Assembly: GCA_958298945.1 (NCBI GenBank)
Contig: OY282606.1
Location: 30,043,740 to 30,107,739 of the forward strand
Length of the DNA: 64,000 bases
Direction of reading: 5' to 3'
Source of the DNA: Atherix ibis
Taxonomy: Eukaryota; Arthropoda; Insecta; Diptera; Athericidae
Shown: positions 1 to 11,155 of the stretch, one piece after another
Layout of the letters: each line of letters begins with the position of its first letter
Position numbering within the stretch: the stretch's first letter is position 1
Translations under genes and position numbers: made by a program
Notes under the pieces: generated by a model
Databases searched by the model: none
Told to the model about the DNA's origin: nothing
Seen by the model: only the letters and a program-made list of their open reading frames with translations

Positions 1-1149
1 TACAAATTATGATTATGTGAAAATATAAAACCCCCATCGGAAATTAATCATACGGCCGTCATTGACACGTCAATTTGATCACAACTAATCGTTTGCTTAC
101 ATTCAATACTGCATAAGAATTTTTATTCAATACTGCATAAGATACTGTTAGAGCAGTTAAAATCCAATAAAATTTAGTTCAACGGTAGGCAACTATAACC
201 TTTATTCAAATATATAATTTATTTTACAGGTAACTCACCGGAAAAACGAAATTCCGGAATCTTTAGTTTCTACATAATCAAAATACTTTTTTAATGAACA
301 CTTCATTTTCTGTAAACTTTTATAATATTAAATTATTAAAATTTTTTATTCAAGTTAATATTAACGTATTTCATCTCACTTTTTATAATAACTTGACTTT
401 AAAAACAATTTAAACCACAATATACAAAAAATTGAACTAACACAAACCGATTGTTTACATTTGATATGTCATACAAATTGAAGGAAAAATAACCTGCGCC
501 CACCAGAAATGTGGTTTTTAGTTCGACGAGTAGAAAAATAGATGGCAGTTACAGAAGCTAAAATGATTTTCTTACCAATTTTTGATTTGTATTTTCGTTC
601 ATTATTCTTGTTTTTTTTTGTGACCCAAAGTATTTGTATTGAATTTTAATAATTTTTTAAAGAAAATAGGTAGGTAAGATTTGGCAGATAAAGTTTCTGG
701 TTGATTGCAATTACAGGGGACTTTTTGGCTTCAATTAAATTCGTATACATATAGGGCGGTTAACTATTCTTATACTCTATAATCTAAGGTTTACGGTTTT
801 GACAAATATTTATAAAAAAAATAGCAAATGACCAACTGCCCCTCACCTTTACGTCCCCCTTCTAAAATGTTATTTTCGTACGTTAGAATAATCGAACTAT
901 TTTTAAGTGGAATTTTTATTCTTCTAGTATCTAAAGAAAAGATTTTTTTTATAAATGACAAAAAATTATGAATATGCAAAACAGAGTAATAAAATTAAAA
1001 ATGTTAATAGCGATGATTCGTTTTGAACAGAAAATTTCTCTTTATTAATTAATTTCAATAAAAAGTATGAATAAAAAAATGTAAAAAGGTTTTTTGCTGG
1101 TCAATGTTTCTATTTTATCTCTTTGAAGCATTCGTTGAAAAAATTACTT
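1..1149. other. AT-rich intergenic DNA, no feature seen
   Basis: This stretch consists of AT-rich sequence with poly-A and poly-T runs. No open frame of recognisable family, no transposon terminus and no RNA gene was seen on either strand. Confidence 0.6.
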
Positions 1150-1445
1150 GAATATGGACGCAGCTTCACAACAGCAGATTTTAAAAACGCACACAATAAC
1201 ATAGTATGATAGAAATCGTAGAAAGATTAATTAGATTGACCGGAGTGACCATGAATTCTCTTTAAGCTGACGTTGGAAGTAATGATTCATGGCTCAGGGG
1301 ATAGCCTCCCAAGTAACGCACTCGGAACCCACTCAATAAGTGCCGTCAATGAGTTCCGTTTTTCTTACGTCTGACGGCTCTTAGTTCATGAAAGCAAACA
1401 AATTTTCTCTAGTCCGGCTTTTAGCGACAAAGGAAGAACAGTTTC

Positions 1446-2068
1446 TTAACCGTTTCTGAACCCATCTTGAACAAATTCGTAATTAGATGACAGAACATCC
1501 GTCAGAGTGCCGTCAAATAGCTTAATTTTCGTAACTTGCGTTACTTGGGCTGTTGCATAAACTGACGACGTCGATATTATGTTTCGTTCAGAACATGCTG
1601 TATTAAAGGCCTTCATCAATATTGGGCCAGCAGCGAAAAATCTTATGCTGCTCATTAATAAAGGCAAAACAAAGTAAATTATCTCGTTCATAAATTCTGA
1701 CCATCAAATCGAAGCTATTATTGAACAGGACATTAGTCTTGCCGGTCCTCATATGTTCTTCGAAAACTAGAGCTCTCACCAAAAACCATTGCGAACTTTT
1801 TATCGTGTTCGAGAGAACGGTCTTCCGAAAAATTTTTGATCCCCAATATGAGGACGGATGATTTCGCAGCCTGTTTTATGAAGAGATCAAATTGCTTTAT
1901 TGCGACCACCTGATTGTGCATAAAATAAATCTTAATAGATTGCTGTTGTCTGAATATTGAAGCCTTATAATAGACAAATACTGCTCGATTGAGTGATTTA
2001 TGGTCCAAAAAACGAGGCAGGCTCTTCCTGCGATAAAGCGACGGTGTAAGCCTAGACGCTAAAGACAT
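1446..2068 (-). pseudogene. Degenerate coding-like segment, family not recognised
   Basis: Two consecutive minus-strand frames (2068-1733, about 111 residues, and 1691-1446, about 81 residues) lie in the same direction. The base composition is clearly less AT-rich than the flanks. The first frame contains VVAIKQFDLFIKQAAKSSV and ends RRTYEDRQD. The second starts MNEIIYFVLPLLMSSIRFF. Similar composition continues to about 1,150 with stops in every minus-strand frame. The amino-acid composition looks coding rather than random, but I recognise no domain and give no function. It may be a decayed transposon protein or a broken host gene. Frameshifts between the segments indicate that it is no longer expressed as one protein. 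Confidence 0.3.
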
Positions 2069-2266
2069 ACTAGAATTGTCGAATTTGAAGAATGCGGCGA
2101 GATATGTGGTGAGATCATAGAGCGCTATTACGAAATTATCAATTTAGTTATTTTTTAATTGTTTATTATTTGTTATATTTTTTCTTAAATTTATCAATTG
2201 AAATTTGAGAAAATGTAAAAATTTGTTAAGAAAATAATTTCAAAATTCGAGTGTGCCTGACAAGTG

Positions 2267-3196
2267 TACGAGGTCTGTTCAAAAAGTATCGCGAATTTTG
2301 AATTTCCGCAGGTGACGCATATTCGATTTGCGATTTTTTGTAGCTTTATGTTGGTATTCATATCTCTCACTTATGCCGACAAGTTCGGCCATTTTGAATG
2401 TTCAGTTAATTTTTGACAGCTGCTTTGCTTGCACGTGTTTTGGCTCGTTTTCGATTTTTGCCCATTCCAAAAAATGGATCAAAGAAAATATTTTTCTTTC
2501 GGGAACAAGAAAAAGTAACAGGAGGGCAAATCTGGGGAATACGGTGACTGCGGCATTAAGAGTGTGTTGTTTTGGCTAAAAATTCGAGCACAAGCAACGA
2601 TGAGTGAGCAGGAGTGTTATCATGGTGCAAAAGCCAATTTTTGTTCTTCCACAAATCTGGGAGTTTCTGGTGGATTGCCTTGTGCAACTTGCGCATAACT
2701 AGCAGGTAATATTCCTTATTGATCGTTCTACCTTGTGGCAAGAACTCATGATGCACCACGCCCCTGCAATCGAATAAAACTGTAAGTAAAACCTTCACAT
2801 TAGACCGAACTTAGCGCTTTTTTCGGTCTTGGCTCGTGCGACAGCTTCCATTAGGATGATTGAGCTTTGGTTTTCACGTCATAACCATAAATCCATGATT
2901 CGTCACCAGATTTGCTCTCTGGAACAAATTTGGGTGGTCACGGATAGAGTCCAACAACTCCTTAGCAATGTTAATGCGATGCTGTTTTTGGTCGAAAATG
3001 GGCAAAAATCGAAAACGAGCCAAAACACGTGCAAGCAAAGCAACTGTCAAAAATTAACTGAACATTCAAAATGGCTGAACTTGTCGGCATAAGTGAGAGA
3101 CATGAGTATCAACATACCGCCACAAAAAATCGAAAATCGAATATATGTAGCCCACGGAAATTCAAAATTCGCGATATTTTTTGAACAGACATCGTA
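2267..3196 (-). mobile_element. Mariner-like element A, deleted, with two inverted 5' ends
   Basis: The element begins after TA with CGAGGTCTGTTCAAAAAGTA and ends with the inverted form of the same terminus. About 200 bp (2,267-2,485 and about 2,990-3,196) are inverted copies of each other, far longer than a mariner terminal repeat. Between them a minus-strand frame encodes a transposase catalytic fragment (2,798-2,556) with KVLLTVLFDCRGVVHHEFL and the second catalytic Asp in HHDNTPAH. The N-terminal DNA-binding half and the normal 3' end are missing. A complete relative lies at 23,348-24,486. This copy is a non-autonomous deletion derivative. Confidence 0.85.
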
Positions 3197-4689
3197 CATA
3201 CGAGGGTAGTCTGATAAGTCAATGATAAATGAAGAATTCATTTATTCAACAAAAAATTGGTTTATTTTTCCAAATAGTCCCCTTTTATCATAATACTCGT
3301 TCACTTCGTCCAATGATAATCGAATTTCTATCGTTGGACGAAGTTTATTAATCTAAAATTATAATACAAATGAATCGATTTTAAGCTAAAATCCGTTTAT
3401 TTGGATTATCCTTAAAAATGTCCAAACAGTCGATTGAATTAGTTACAAGAATACGTTTTTGGTCAGTTGTTAGCAAACGCAACAACCATTTCACCGATAA
3501 CTTTCCTATAACTTTTACAGTTTTTTTGATTCAGTTGTGAGTTATAGGGTATAAAATATGGAAGCTAACAAAGAGAAAATTCGGTATATTTTATGGTTCC
3601 GATACAATCAAAGTCAATGACTTGCAATTTTAGTTTCGTCGATTCCGTTCCGTTATTTTCGATGTTAAAGATACAGCTCGCAAAGGTAGACCCATCGTCA
3701 TGTCAATAAAATCCTGCAAATAATTAAAGTAGGCCGACATGTTAGCAGTTGTAGCATCGCCCAAGAGCTAAAGATCTATCACAAAATAGTTTTAAGCCAT
3801 CTGCATAAAGCTGGATTCAAAAAGAAGCTCGATGTTTAGGTGCCACACAAATTGACGTAAAAAAACACGATGGATCGAATTTCCGTAATTCGGAAAAGAA
3901 AAACGGAACGAATTTCTTAAACGGATGGGGACTGGGGATGAGAAATGGGTCACATACGACAATATTCCTATAACGCGCTAAATCGGCTCAAACGGTGGCT
4001 AAACCAGGTCAGGAAGGTTTTGCTGTGCATTTGGTGGGACTGGAAAGGAAGAATCTACTGTGAGCTGCTTCTATATGGCGAAACACTAAATTCGGACCCC
4101 TACTGTCAACAATTGAACCGTTTGAAGCCAGAAATTGACCAGGTGTTGTGTTACATCAGGACAACGCTAGGTCACCTACACATACGTATATGGTGACTCG
4201 CCAGTAATTCTGGGAGCTTGTTTGGGAAGTTTTGATATATTTAACCTTACAATCTTCAAGGTCCGGACCTGGCACCAAGCGATTACTATCTTTTTTTATC
4301 ATTGCAAAACTTCGTTAGTGATAAGAAATTTTCATCAAGAGAAGATTGTAAAAATCGCTTGGTCGAGTTTTTTTGCAAATACGGACCATGGCTTTTATGA
4401 GAAAGGCATTATGAAGTTGCCTTTAAAATGGCAACAAATTATAAAACGGGGCATTTTTTACTCAAATCTGACAATCCCAGCCGTGTTGAATAAAGTCTTG
4501 AATTAAAGGTAAAAATTATAGATTTCTTGTTCGTAAAATCAATATATTTCAAGCTTGGTTTCGGTTTTAGATATTATATTTTCCTCAAAAAATAATGTCT
4601 TATTAACACACGAAACTCACGTTTTTTCATATTAATAAAAAACCGAATGAACTCACGTTCATTTAATGGCTGTCAAAACTAAACTAATG

Positions 4690-4795
4690 AACGACTGAAA
4701 CTGTCAAAATTTTAAAGCCTTCACAGTCTTATGAGAATGTGTACAAAACACCGACTGTTTTATCACCGAATTAGATCTTGTTTAAATTTTGCAGT
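4690..4795 (+). repeat. Dispersed repeat R1, copy 1
   Basis: About 100 bases containing the blocks CTGTCAAAATTTT, CCTTCACA and GAATTAGATCTTGTTT match, in inverted orientation, the sequence at about 54,857-54,962. I cannot assign the family. Confidence 0.5.
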
Positions 4796-4908
4796 TGTAT
4801 TTAAAGTACTGCCATACATTTCTATGTTTTGTTTTGTGGCAGGTTTGTTGTTTGACAGTTGAAATTGAAATAGAAATAAGGTAGTAATGGTTTCAGTAAA
4901 AAAAATTG

Positions 4909-4955
4909 AATGAACTATCATTTATAAATTATAAATTTATAAATGATGGTTCATT
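4909..4955. repeat. Hairpin: 22-bp inverted repeat, 3-base loop
   Basis: Arms 4,909-4,930 and 4,934-4,955 are reverse complements with one mismatch, separated by three bases. The hairpin lies inside the right part of the mariner relic but is not part of its terminus. Confidence 0.85.
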
Positions 4956-5042
4956 TGTGCGAAATTCCTTAATTGTAGATAGTATTTTTGCTGATGCTAG
5001 TTATATTTCTTGCTTATATCACTGACTTATCAGACTGACCTC

Positions 5043-7149
5043 ATTGGAGATGATCTCTCAAAACAACGCTTTGGTATTTAAATTAAATATTATAATATTT
5101 ATTTTTCAATAGAAATTTAAAAATTATAAAGTCTATTAAAAATTAAAAAAAAAAAAAAAAGTTAAACAATTCAAATAAAAGTTTTGAATAATGAATATCA
5201 TTTTGGAATTTATTATTGTTTTCAATTAAAATATATTTGTGCTAAAAATTAATCAAGAATTTGATAATATCTTACTTAATTTTTTTATTTTTAATTTTAG
5301 CTTTTGTTATGCATTTTAAGAAGCACTGCAATATTTATTAAAAGAACTTCTCTAAGTGCTGCGATATTATTTGAGACTAAATAAACAAACAAAAAAATTA
5401 TGAGCTATGAGTAAAATGCAAAAGAATAAGGTGTTTGGAATTTATGAACATTTTTTCGGAATTAAATTATTGGCATTTCTCCTTAAAAGATAAATAAGAC
5501 AGTATTGCTTGTGTTAGGTAAGAAAAAAACATTTTGAAAAGAATTTCGTTTAGAAAAAATATCATTTTTTTTTTGGTCAACATTTTTGAATTGATTGAAT
5601 AAAAATAAATTTTTTTTTCTTATACTAATATTTATCGAATCCCATTTACAAGTTTTTTCTTCAAAAAATCTATTTAAGATTATGATGTCACCGACACTAC
5701 TCGTATGAGATCATCTTAAACATTAAAGGATGGACTATCATGACTCCAAATAGAATTACTACCACGCTTACCTTACGACCGACCATAACATTTTTTAGTA
5801 TCAAATACAGTTATACTCGTATTTTCTTTGTTTACTACTAATTACTAAAATATAATAAATGAGATCATATGTTAATAGCAATATGGGACTATCTTGAAAA
5901 TTATTCTTCTTGAGGTTAGTGACCGAGTTTTGAATATGAAAATTATTATACTAAAGCCGAATGAAAGTGTATAAAACAGCACCGGAAATTAATTGCGTAA
6001 TCAAAAACTTAAATATGACATTAGCCTTGCGTTTTCAAGGCCAACATGCTTTATTAACTTTTTATAAATAGAATTCAGATTGTATGCATGCACTCGTATG
6101 CGTACTAGTATATGGTATGCGAGTCATTCCTATCAAGGCCATCAAAATCCGAAACCATACATACTCGGGGTACGTAAACATTAAAAAAAAACCACTACAA
6201 ATAAATTCAGAGACAATTTCCTTGCATCTTGTGAATTTTTGAAATTTACTCACAATGAAGACAAAATTTTTATACTCTTCTAATTAGTGTAGGTAGAAAA
6301 ATCGCATTTTTATTTTTATGCGTCAAATAAGCATACTTACTTACTTCTCATATTTGGGTCTGTTTTAAAAAATTTCCAGAAAACACTATTTTTCTCACAC
6401 TCCAACACTCGTATTTGTCCAAGCCTAATTTCTTACTTTAATAAAACTATTTCTAAAATACTAACAAGTCTATAAACAGTATAAAATTTTTAATCACCAT
6501 CGCATACTAGTATTAAAAAATTCAACTTTTTATGACTTTTCAACTTTTACCACAATGGAGATAATTTTATACATTTTGGAGTTAATGTGGTAGTGGGGAG
6601 AAAGCGAATATTTTGATTTGTACGTTCGTGTTGCTGTGAAATTGATTTCCAGACTTTTGGATTTGGTCGATTTCTCTAGTAAAAGCTTCACCAAAAAATG
6701 TAATTCGATCATTTTCGGATTTAAGTTTAACTCTAAAAAGGTTAAGAAGTGTTTTTGGTGGTGATTTTTTTTTTCTTTCAATTATTTTTCAATTTCAATC
6801 TGTACATTATAATATATTAATACATCACAACATTATGCTGGTCAGTTATTATAGTTTTTAATAAATATTTTTTTTAAATTTACTAAGAAATTATTATAGA
6901 GTTTATTGAAAAAGTTGATAATTTTTACTGTTGTTCATTTAATAATGTCAACAAATTAATTGTGAAAATGTATTTAGTTTTTATTTATTCTAGGTTGTGT
7001 AGCATATTAAAAATAGTTTTTAATTAATTCTAGGTTGCAGTGAATTTTTTTATTATTATTAATTATTGATTTATTTATAAGCTTTTTGCTTTGGATACTA
7101 TATTCTTTTGTATAGTCAATAATGAGGTGTTTTTTGTTTATTTTTATAT
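5043..7149. other. AT-rich intergenic DNA, no feature seen
   Basis: Long A/T runs and low-complexity sequence fill this segment. Several TACTCGTA octamers occur at about 5,697 and 5,814. Open frames here have no recognisable family and biased low-complexity composition. Confidence 0.6.
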
Positions 7150-7940
7150 ATGAATCTTCAAAGTAGTTTATTAAACTAGAATCGCCCTTAGCTACTCGGT
7201 TAAACTCCTTAAGAAAGAAAAAAAATTATATGAATAAAGACGAGGTTAAAAGTGGATTGGGGAACTACAAAAAACCCGTTTTCTAACATAAACTCATTAG
7301 TAGAGATGATTACGTGACAGGGTCCTTTGTCCCAGTTGCTGCAATATCCGATCTGACGCAAAGGCCCCTATTTCTGAGAAATAACAGAAATGCAATTTTT
7401 CTGACAAAAACGCATTCATGGGGGATGGTCGTATTGCAATATTGGAGCGACCAAAAGACAAAAATATCCGATTTATTGCAAAGAACCCTTATTCTGAGCC
7501 TTTTAAGAACTCTCGCTTATCAGCTTCAATAATAATTGATGGTCTGAGCTAACAAAAACCATCAATCGTTTCCATTTTGGTCAGTTTACGCCTTCAAAAA
7601 TACCTTATGGCATCGAAAAATATGTGCTTTTTATCAGTTATGTTCCCCATAAGCTCGTGATAGTTTTTAGTAAGTCATACTCATATGGATTCGTCAAGTT
7701 TAACCTAAAATTTGATGATATATCGTCGCCTAAACCAATATGAACTTACAGACTCAAAATCGCCGCTTTACTTATCACGGAATATACGGTCGATCAGTTA
7801 CCGGACAATGTTGAAACATGGACTGCGTGTCTAAGGGAGACTAACGGAAAACCCAGGTGTAGGGTGGAAGTCCACAGTTTTACCAGATCGCCCTTAATGA
7901 TAAGCATTACTTTTTTGCCACACCTCGTGTATTCACAAGA
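7150..7940 (-). mobile_element. Mariner relic, family M3, very degenerate
   Basis: The sequence aligns by eye with 59,560-60,290 and 48,340-49,060, for example around AACCAATATGAACTTACAGA at about 7,734, which in those copies encodes the N-terminal helix-turn-helix of a mariner transposase on the minus strand. No frame is open across the relic. Boundaries are approximate. Confidence 0.55.
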
Positions 7941-8400
7941 AAAATGAATATTCAAACTAAATACCATAAAGATTATTTTATTAGAATTTATTTTGTAAGA
8001 AAATAGTTTGCAGATCAGAAATTTCTTTTTTTTTTAATAAAAAAATGCTATTATAGAAAAATATTAAACAAAAATAAAGGAATTTATAAAATATTCTACA
8101 GTGTTTAAATTGTTAGAGTGTATTTTTGGTATTTTAATAGTTTTTAGATTAATTTTTAATAGGAATATTAATGAACAAAAATTTCGACAAATTACACACT
8201 GGTAAACGTATTTTTTTTAAAAATATCTTTTTAATATTGAGCAGAATGAATTTTCGGCCTCTTTGTTTTTAGTGTAATAATAAATTTTTATTAACAATAC
8301 ATTTATTAAATATGCAACTAAAAATTGAAAAAAAAAAGATTACTATTTTTTTCTTAAGTAAATTAGAAATTTATGTTGTTAATTTTTTTTGTTTTTATAG
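7941..8400. other. Upstream region of annexin gene 1
   Basis: This is AT-rich sequence preceding the first recognisable annexin exon. The other five genes have a tiny ATG or ATG-TTG exon followed by a splice donor 90-560 bases upstream. I found no such exon here. An ATGTTG at 8,373 is followed by TTAATT instead of a GT donor and is too close to the acceptor to be used. Confidence 0.5.
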
Positions 8401-9730
8401 AGAACACCACTTGCACCAACTGTAAATGACAATACAAATTTTGATCCTTTAATTATAGTTGGAAATTTACGAAAAGCTTTAACAAAAGGACAAAATGATA
8501 AGGACTCTAATCTCATCACATCGATATGCTCTATTAGCAATGCACAAAGACAAGTAAATAATACTCTTTAAAAAATAGAAATTAGAAAAAAATGAACCTA
8601 AAAAAATAGTGTTCCAAAAAAAAAAAAATGTGTGTAATTGAAAAAAAAAATTGTTTACAGATTATTTTACAAAAATACAATTACGACTATAAAGCCGACC
8701 TGATAAATGATATTAAATCGAAAACAATTGGTAACTTTCGGAAGGTGCTGGTCGGACTAATGCAGACGCCGATCGAATACGTTTGTAATGAGTTGCGCGA
8801 TGCTGTCGAAAAATTCGACGCAGAAACTCTTATCGATCTTTTGTGCAGTTTAACACCATTCGAAATACGTCTCATCAAGGGTCATTACTATAAACGTAAT
8901 AACTGCTAAAAGTTTTATTAAAAATATAGCTAATTTATTCAAATCATGTGTGTGTAGGTTATGGGACGATGTTATCAAATGATTTTAGTGTGGCGTTTTC
9001 GGAGAACTTTTTAATTTTTGCAATCGGACTGCTAAATGTGGAGCGTCGTGAAAATAAGCTTACTGATACGGAAAAGGCTAAAACTGATATTGACGAAATT
9101 TTATCAGCACAAAAGTTAAAAATAGGCACAATAGCAACTACTATGAACAAAAGTATTTGCAATTCGAATCCAAATCAACTGAAATTGGTAGGCTCTTTCG
9201 AATAAGAAGAAATTAAAAAAATATTTTAATCAAAAAAAAAAAAACAAATTATTTTTGTTGGAAAAAGATTTTTAGACTTTATAAAGACAAAAATAAACGC
9301 TCCTTACAAGAGGATATCAAACGGCAATTTAATGGCCCATTTCGGGATGGTCTATTGGCAGTTTGTGAATGTGCGGAAAGTAGTGATAAATATTTTGCCA
9401 CCCAACTCTATAAAAGTATGAAGGGGTTAGGCACCAAGAATGATAAGCTCATCAGAATAATCATTATGAGATCTGAGGTAAAAAAAATAGATTTTTTTTT
9501 CTATGTATATAGTATGTTAAGGGTGGTTTTGTGGTATAATTTTCAGATGGATCTCGAAAATATCAAGTGCCAATTTTTGAAAGATTACAAAAAAACCCTA
9601 CGAGAATGGATTCAAGTATTATTTTTTAGTTTTTTTTTAGAAAATAATTAAATCTATTAAAAATAATTCAATTTAATTTTAGGATGATACATCGGGTGCC
9701 TATCGAGATGCTTTAATGGCTTTAATTTAA
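8401..9730 (+). CDS. Annexin gene 1 (start exon not found)
   Basis: Annexins are cytosolic proteins of four roughly 70-residue alpha-helical repeats that bind acidic phospholipid membranes through calcium. Exons: 8401-8553, 8661-8895, 8958-9187, 9268-9477, 9547-9615 and 9683-9730, all with GT-AG introns in the same phases as the five paralogues downstream, giving 314 residues. The reading frame is open throughout. Repeat 1 has lost its calcium loop (TKGQNDKDSNLI instead of GxGT) and its acidic cap (KSKTIGNF). Repeat 2 has EKFDAETLI where a GxGT loop belongs. Repeat 3 keeps KIGT. Repeat 4 is intact (MKGLGTKND, with the cap Asp 38 residues later in DDTSG). A polyadenylation signal AATAAA lies at 9,757. 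No initiating exon is visible, so the gene may be 5' truncated, use a diverged start exon, or be a recent pseudogene. Confidence 0.85.
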
Positions 9731-9762
9731 TTAAACTTTTATTTTATTTTAAAAATAATAAA

Positions 9763-10135
9763 ACACACATGACATTTTTATACAAGTATTAAAAAGTTAT
9801 AATTTTGAATTAATTTCAAGTATTTTATAAATAAAGAAAAATAATTTTTAAGTATTCATATTGGATTTTTACTGTTTATCTAATAATTTTAGAATAATAA
9901 GAAATTATGTATAATTTTTAGGAAATTTCTTTAGAACAGAAAATTATTGTATGGATTCCGTTACCATGAACACGCTCAGGTGTGATTCAGAATAGGTAAA
10001 ATTCATCTACACGTAATTAAAAAAAAAATATAAAAAAGAAAAAATATGTTAGAAAATCTAGAAAATTGGAGCAGATAAAATGATGTACGTCATTGTAAGT
10101 TTTTTATTATTTAGGAAAACAAACAAAAATGTTAC
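9763..10135. other. AT-rich 3' flank of annexin gene 1
   Basis: Only A/T-rich sequence was seen here, with no gene or transposon terminus. Confidence 0.5.
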
Positions 10136-10525
10136 ATGGGCTTAGATCAGGTGAAATAAGGAGGCAGGGGGGGAGGGTTGAAAATTTACAGGAATCCTAT
10201 TTTCCGACAAAAACTCGTTCATGGAGATGGAAGTGTCTGCAATTTCCAATCTGATGCGATAACAATTCTTCTGAACCCACCAGCTTTAATGATAATCGGT
10301 GGTTTCCCATTTTTCTCAGTGCTTCTTAGCCCTAGAACATTTTTTTTTCTTATCGTCAAGTTTGTGCTCTTGATAAGGAAGCTCAACGTGAGTGTTGCAA
10401 TTTTTCGTAAGTCATATTCATGATTAAACCAATCTTAGCACGAAATTTCGTTCTACCACTTTTCCTAATGAACTACAAATACAGCTCTGTTTAGGGTCGC
10501 TTAGTTACCGATACTTGTACTACAC
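10136..10525 (-). mobile_element. Mariner relic, family M3 fragment
   Basis: The sequence CTCGTTCATGGAGATGGAAG followed by a segment resembling the minus-strand helix-turn-helix region of the 59.6-60.3 kb copy marks this as another decayed M3 mariner. Frames are broken. Confidence 0.45.
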
Positions 10526-10810
10526 GAAACTAACGTACAAGCTTGTCGAATCGTTCTCAATGATGTTAGTCTCACATTACTTATTCTTTTTGTATTATAC
10601 AAAAATCTCTCCTCAACATTTCTTCAAATTGATCTTGTCTAACCCCAACTTAAAAAGGAACATCCACCTCCTTTTCCCTAACGATCTTTTCATTTCAAAA
10701 AATCCTTCCAATTTCTGTTTTTATTTTCAGACAATGCAACCTCGTTCAAATTTTTATCTAGATTGGAAACAATGGTTGGAAGCGGAATTGAATATACCTA
10801 CATTAGTTTA

Positions 10811-11155
10811 AAAAGGTAAATATTGACACGTCCATAGTTGTTAGCATACTGGATTACCATCTCCAAGGGGTCATGTAGTTCTCTATATATTTAGTGGTGC
10901 TATTACAAATCGTGAGATACCTTTAATACCAGTCCCCAACGACTATAGGAATTGCAATTACGCATAGTCAGCGCATTCCATAACTGAGAATTAGCAGTAA
11001 GTAATCAGTTACAAGCTGATCACCTCAACTGCTGGTAACGAGGCCTAACTTAAACCTCTGCTGTCATCAGCAGTGACAGCACCCAAGATAATTGCAAAGT
11101 ATTAGTACATTGCCAGTTATCTCCCTCCTGCGATCCGAAGATCGTACTTGCAATA
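10811..11155. other. Unidentified less AT-rich segment
   Basis: The composition is more balanced than the surroundings, suggesting old repeat DNA into which mariner B inserted. No family was recognised. Confidence 0.35.

Larger units (their letters stand above)
3199..5042 (+). mobile_element. Mariner relic with CGAGGGTAGTCTGATAAGTC termini
   Basis: The left terminus CGAGGGTAGTCTGATAAGTC starts at 3,201 after TA, two bases beyond mariner A. A degenerate inverted copy lies at 5,018-5,042. A decayed plus-strand transposase runs from about 3,560 (MEANKEKIRYILWFR) to 4,505, with KVLLCIWWDWKGRIYCELL at about 4,011-4,070, a cysteine/glycine-altered second-Asp region, and a C-terminal FYEKGIMKLPLKWQQIIK at about 4,390. 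Many stops and frameshifts are present. The span exceeds the usual 1.3 kb because about 450 bp of unrelated sequence (4,560-5,000, with a repeat and a hairpin) sits between the transposase end and the right terminus. Confidence 0.75.

Noticed and set aside
8171..8203. ATG at 8,171 followed by GGTAAAC as the missing start exon of annexin gene 1.
   Set aside because: The donor would be in phase 1, while the next exon requires phase 0, so the annexin frame would be lost.
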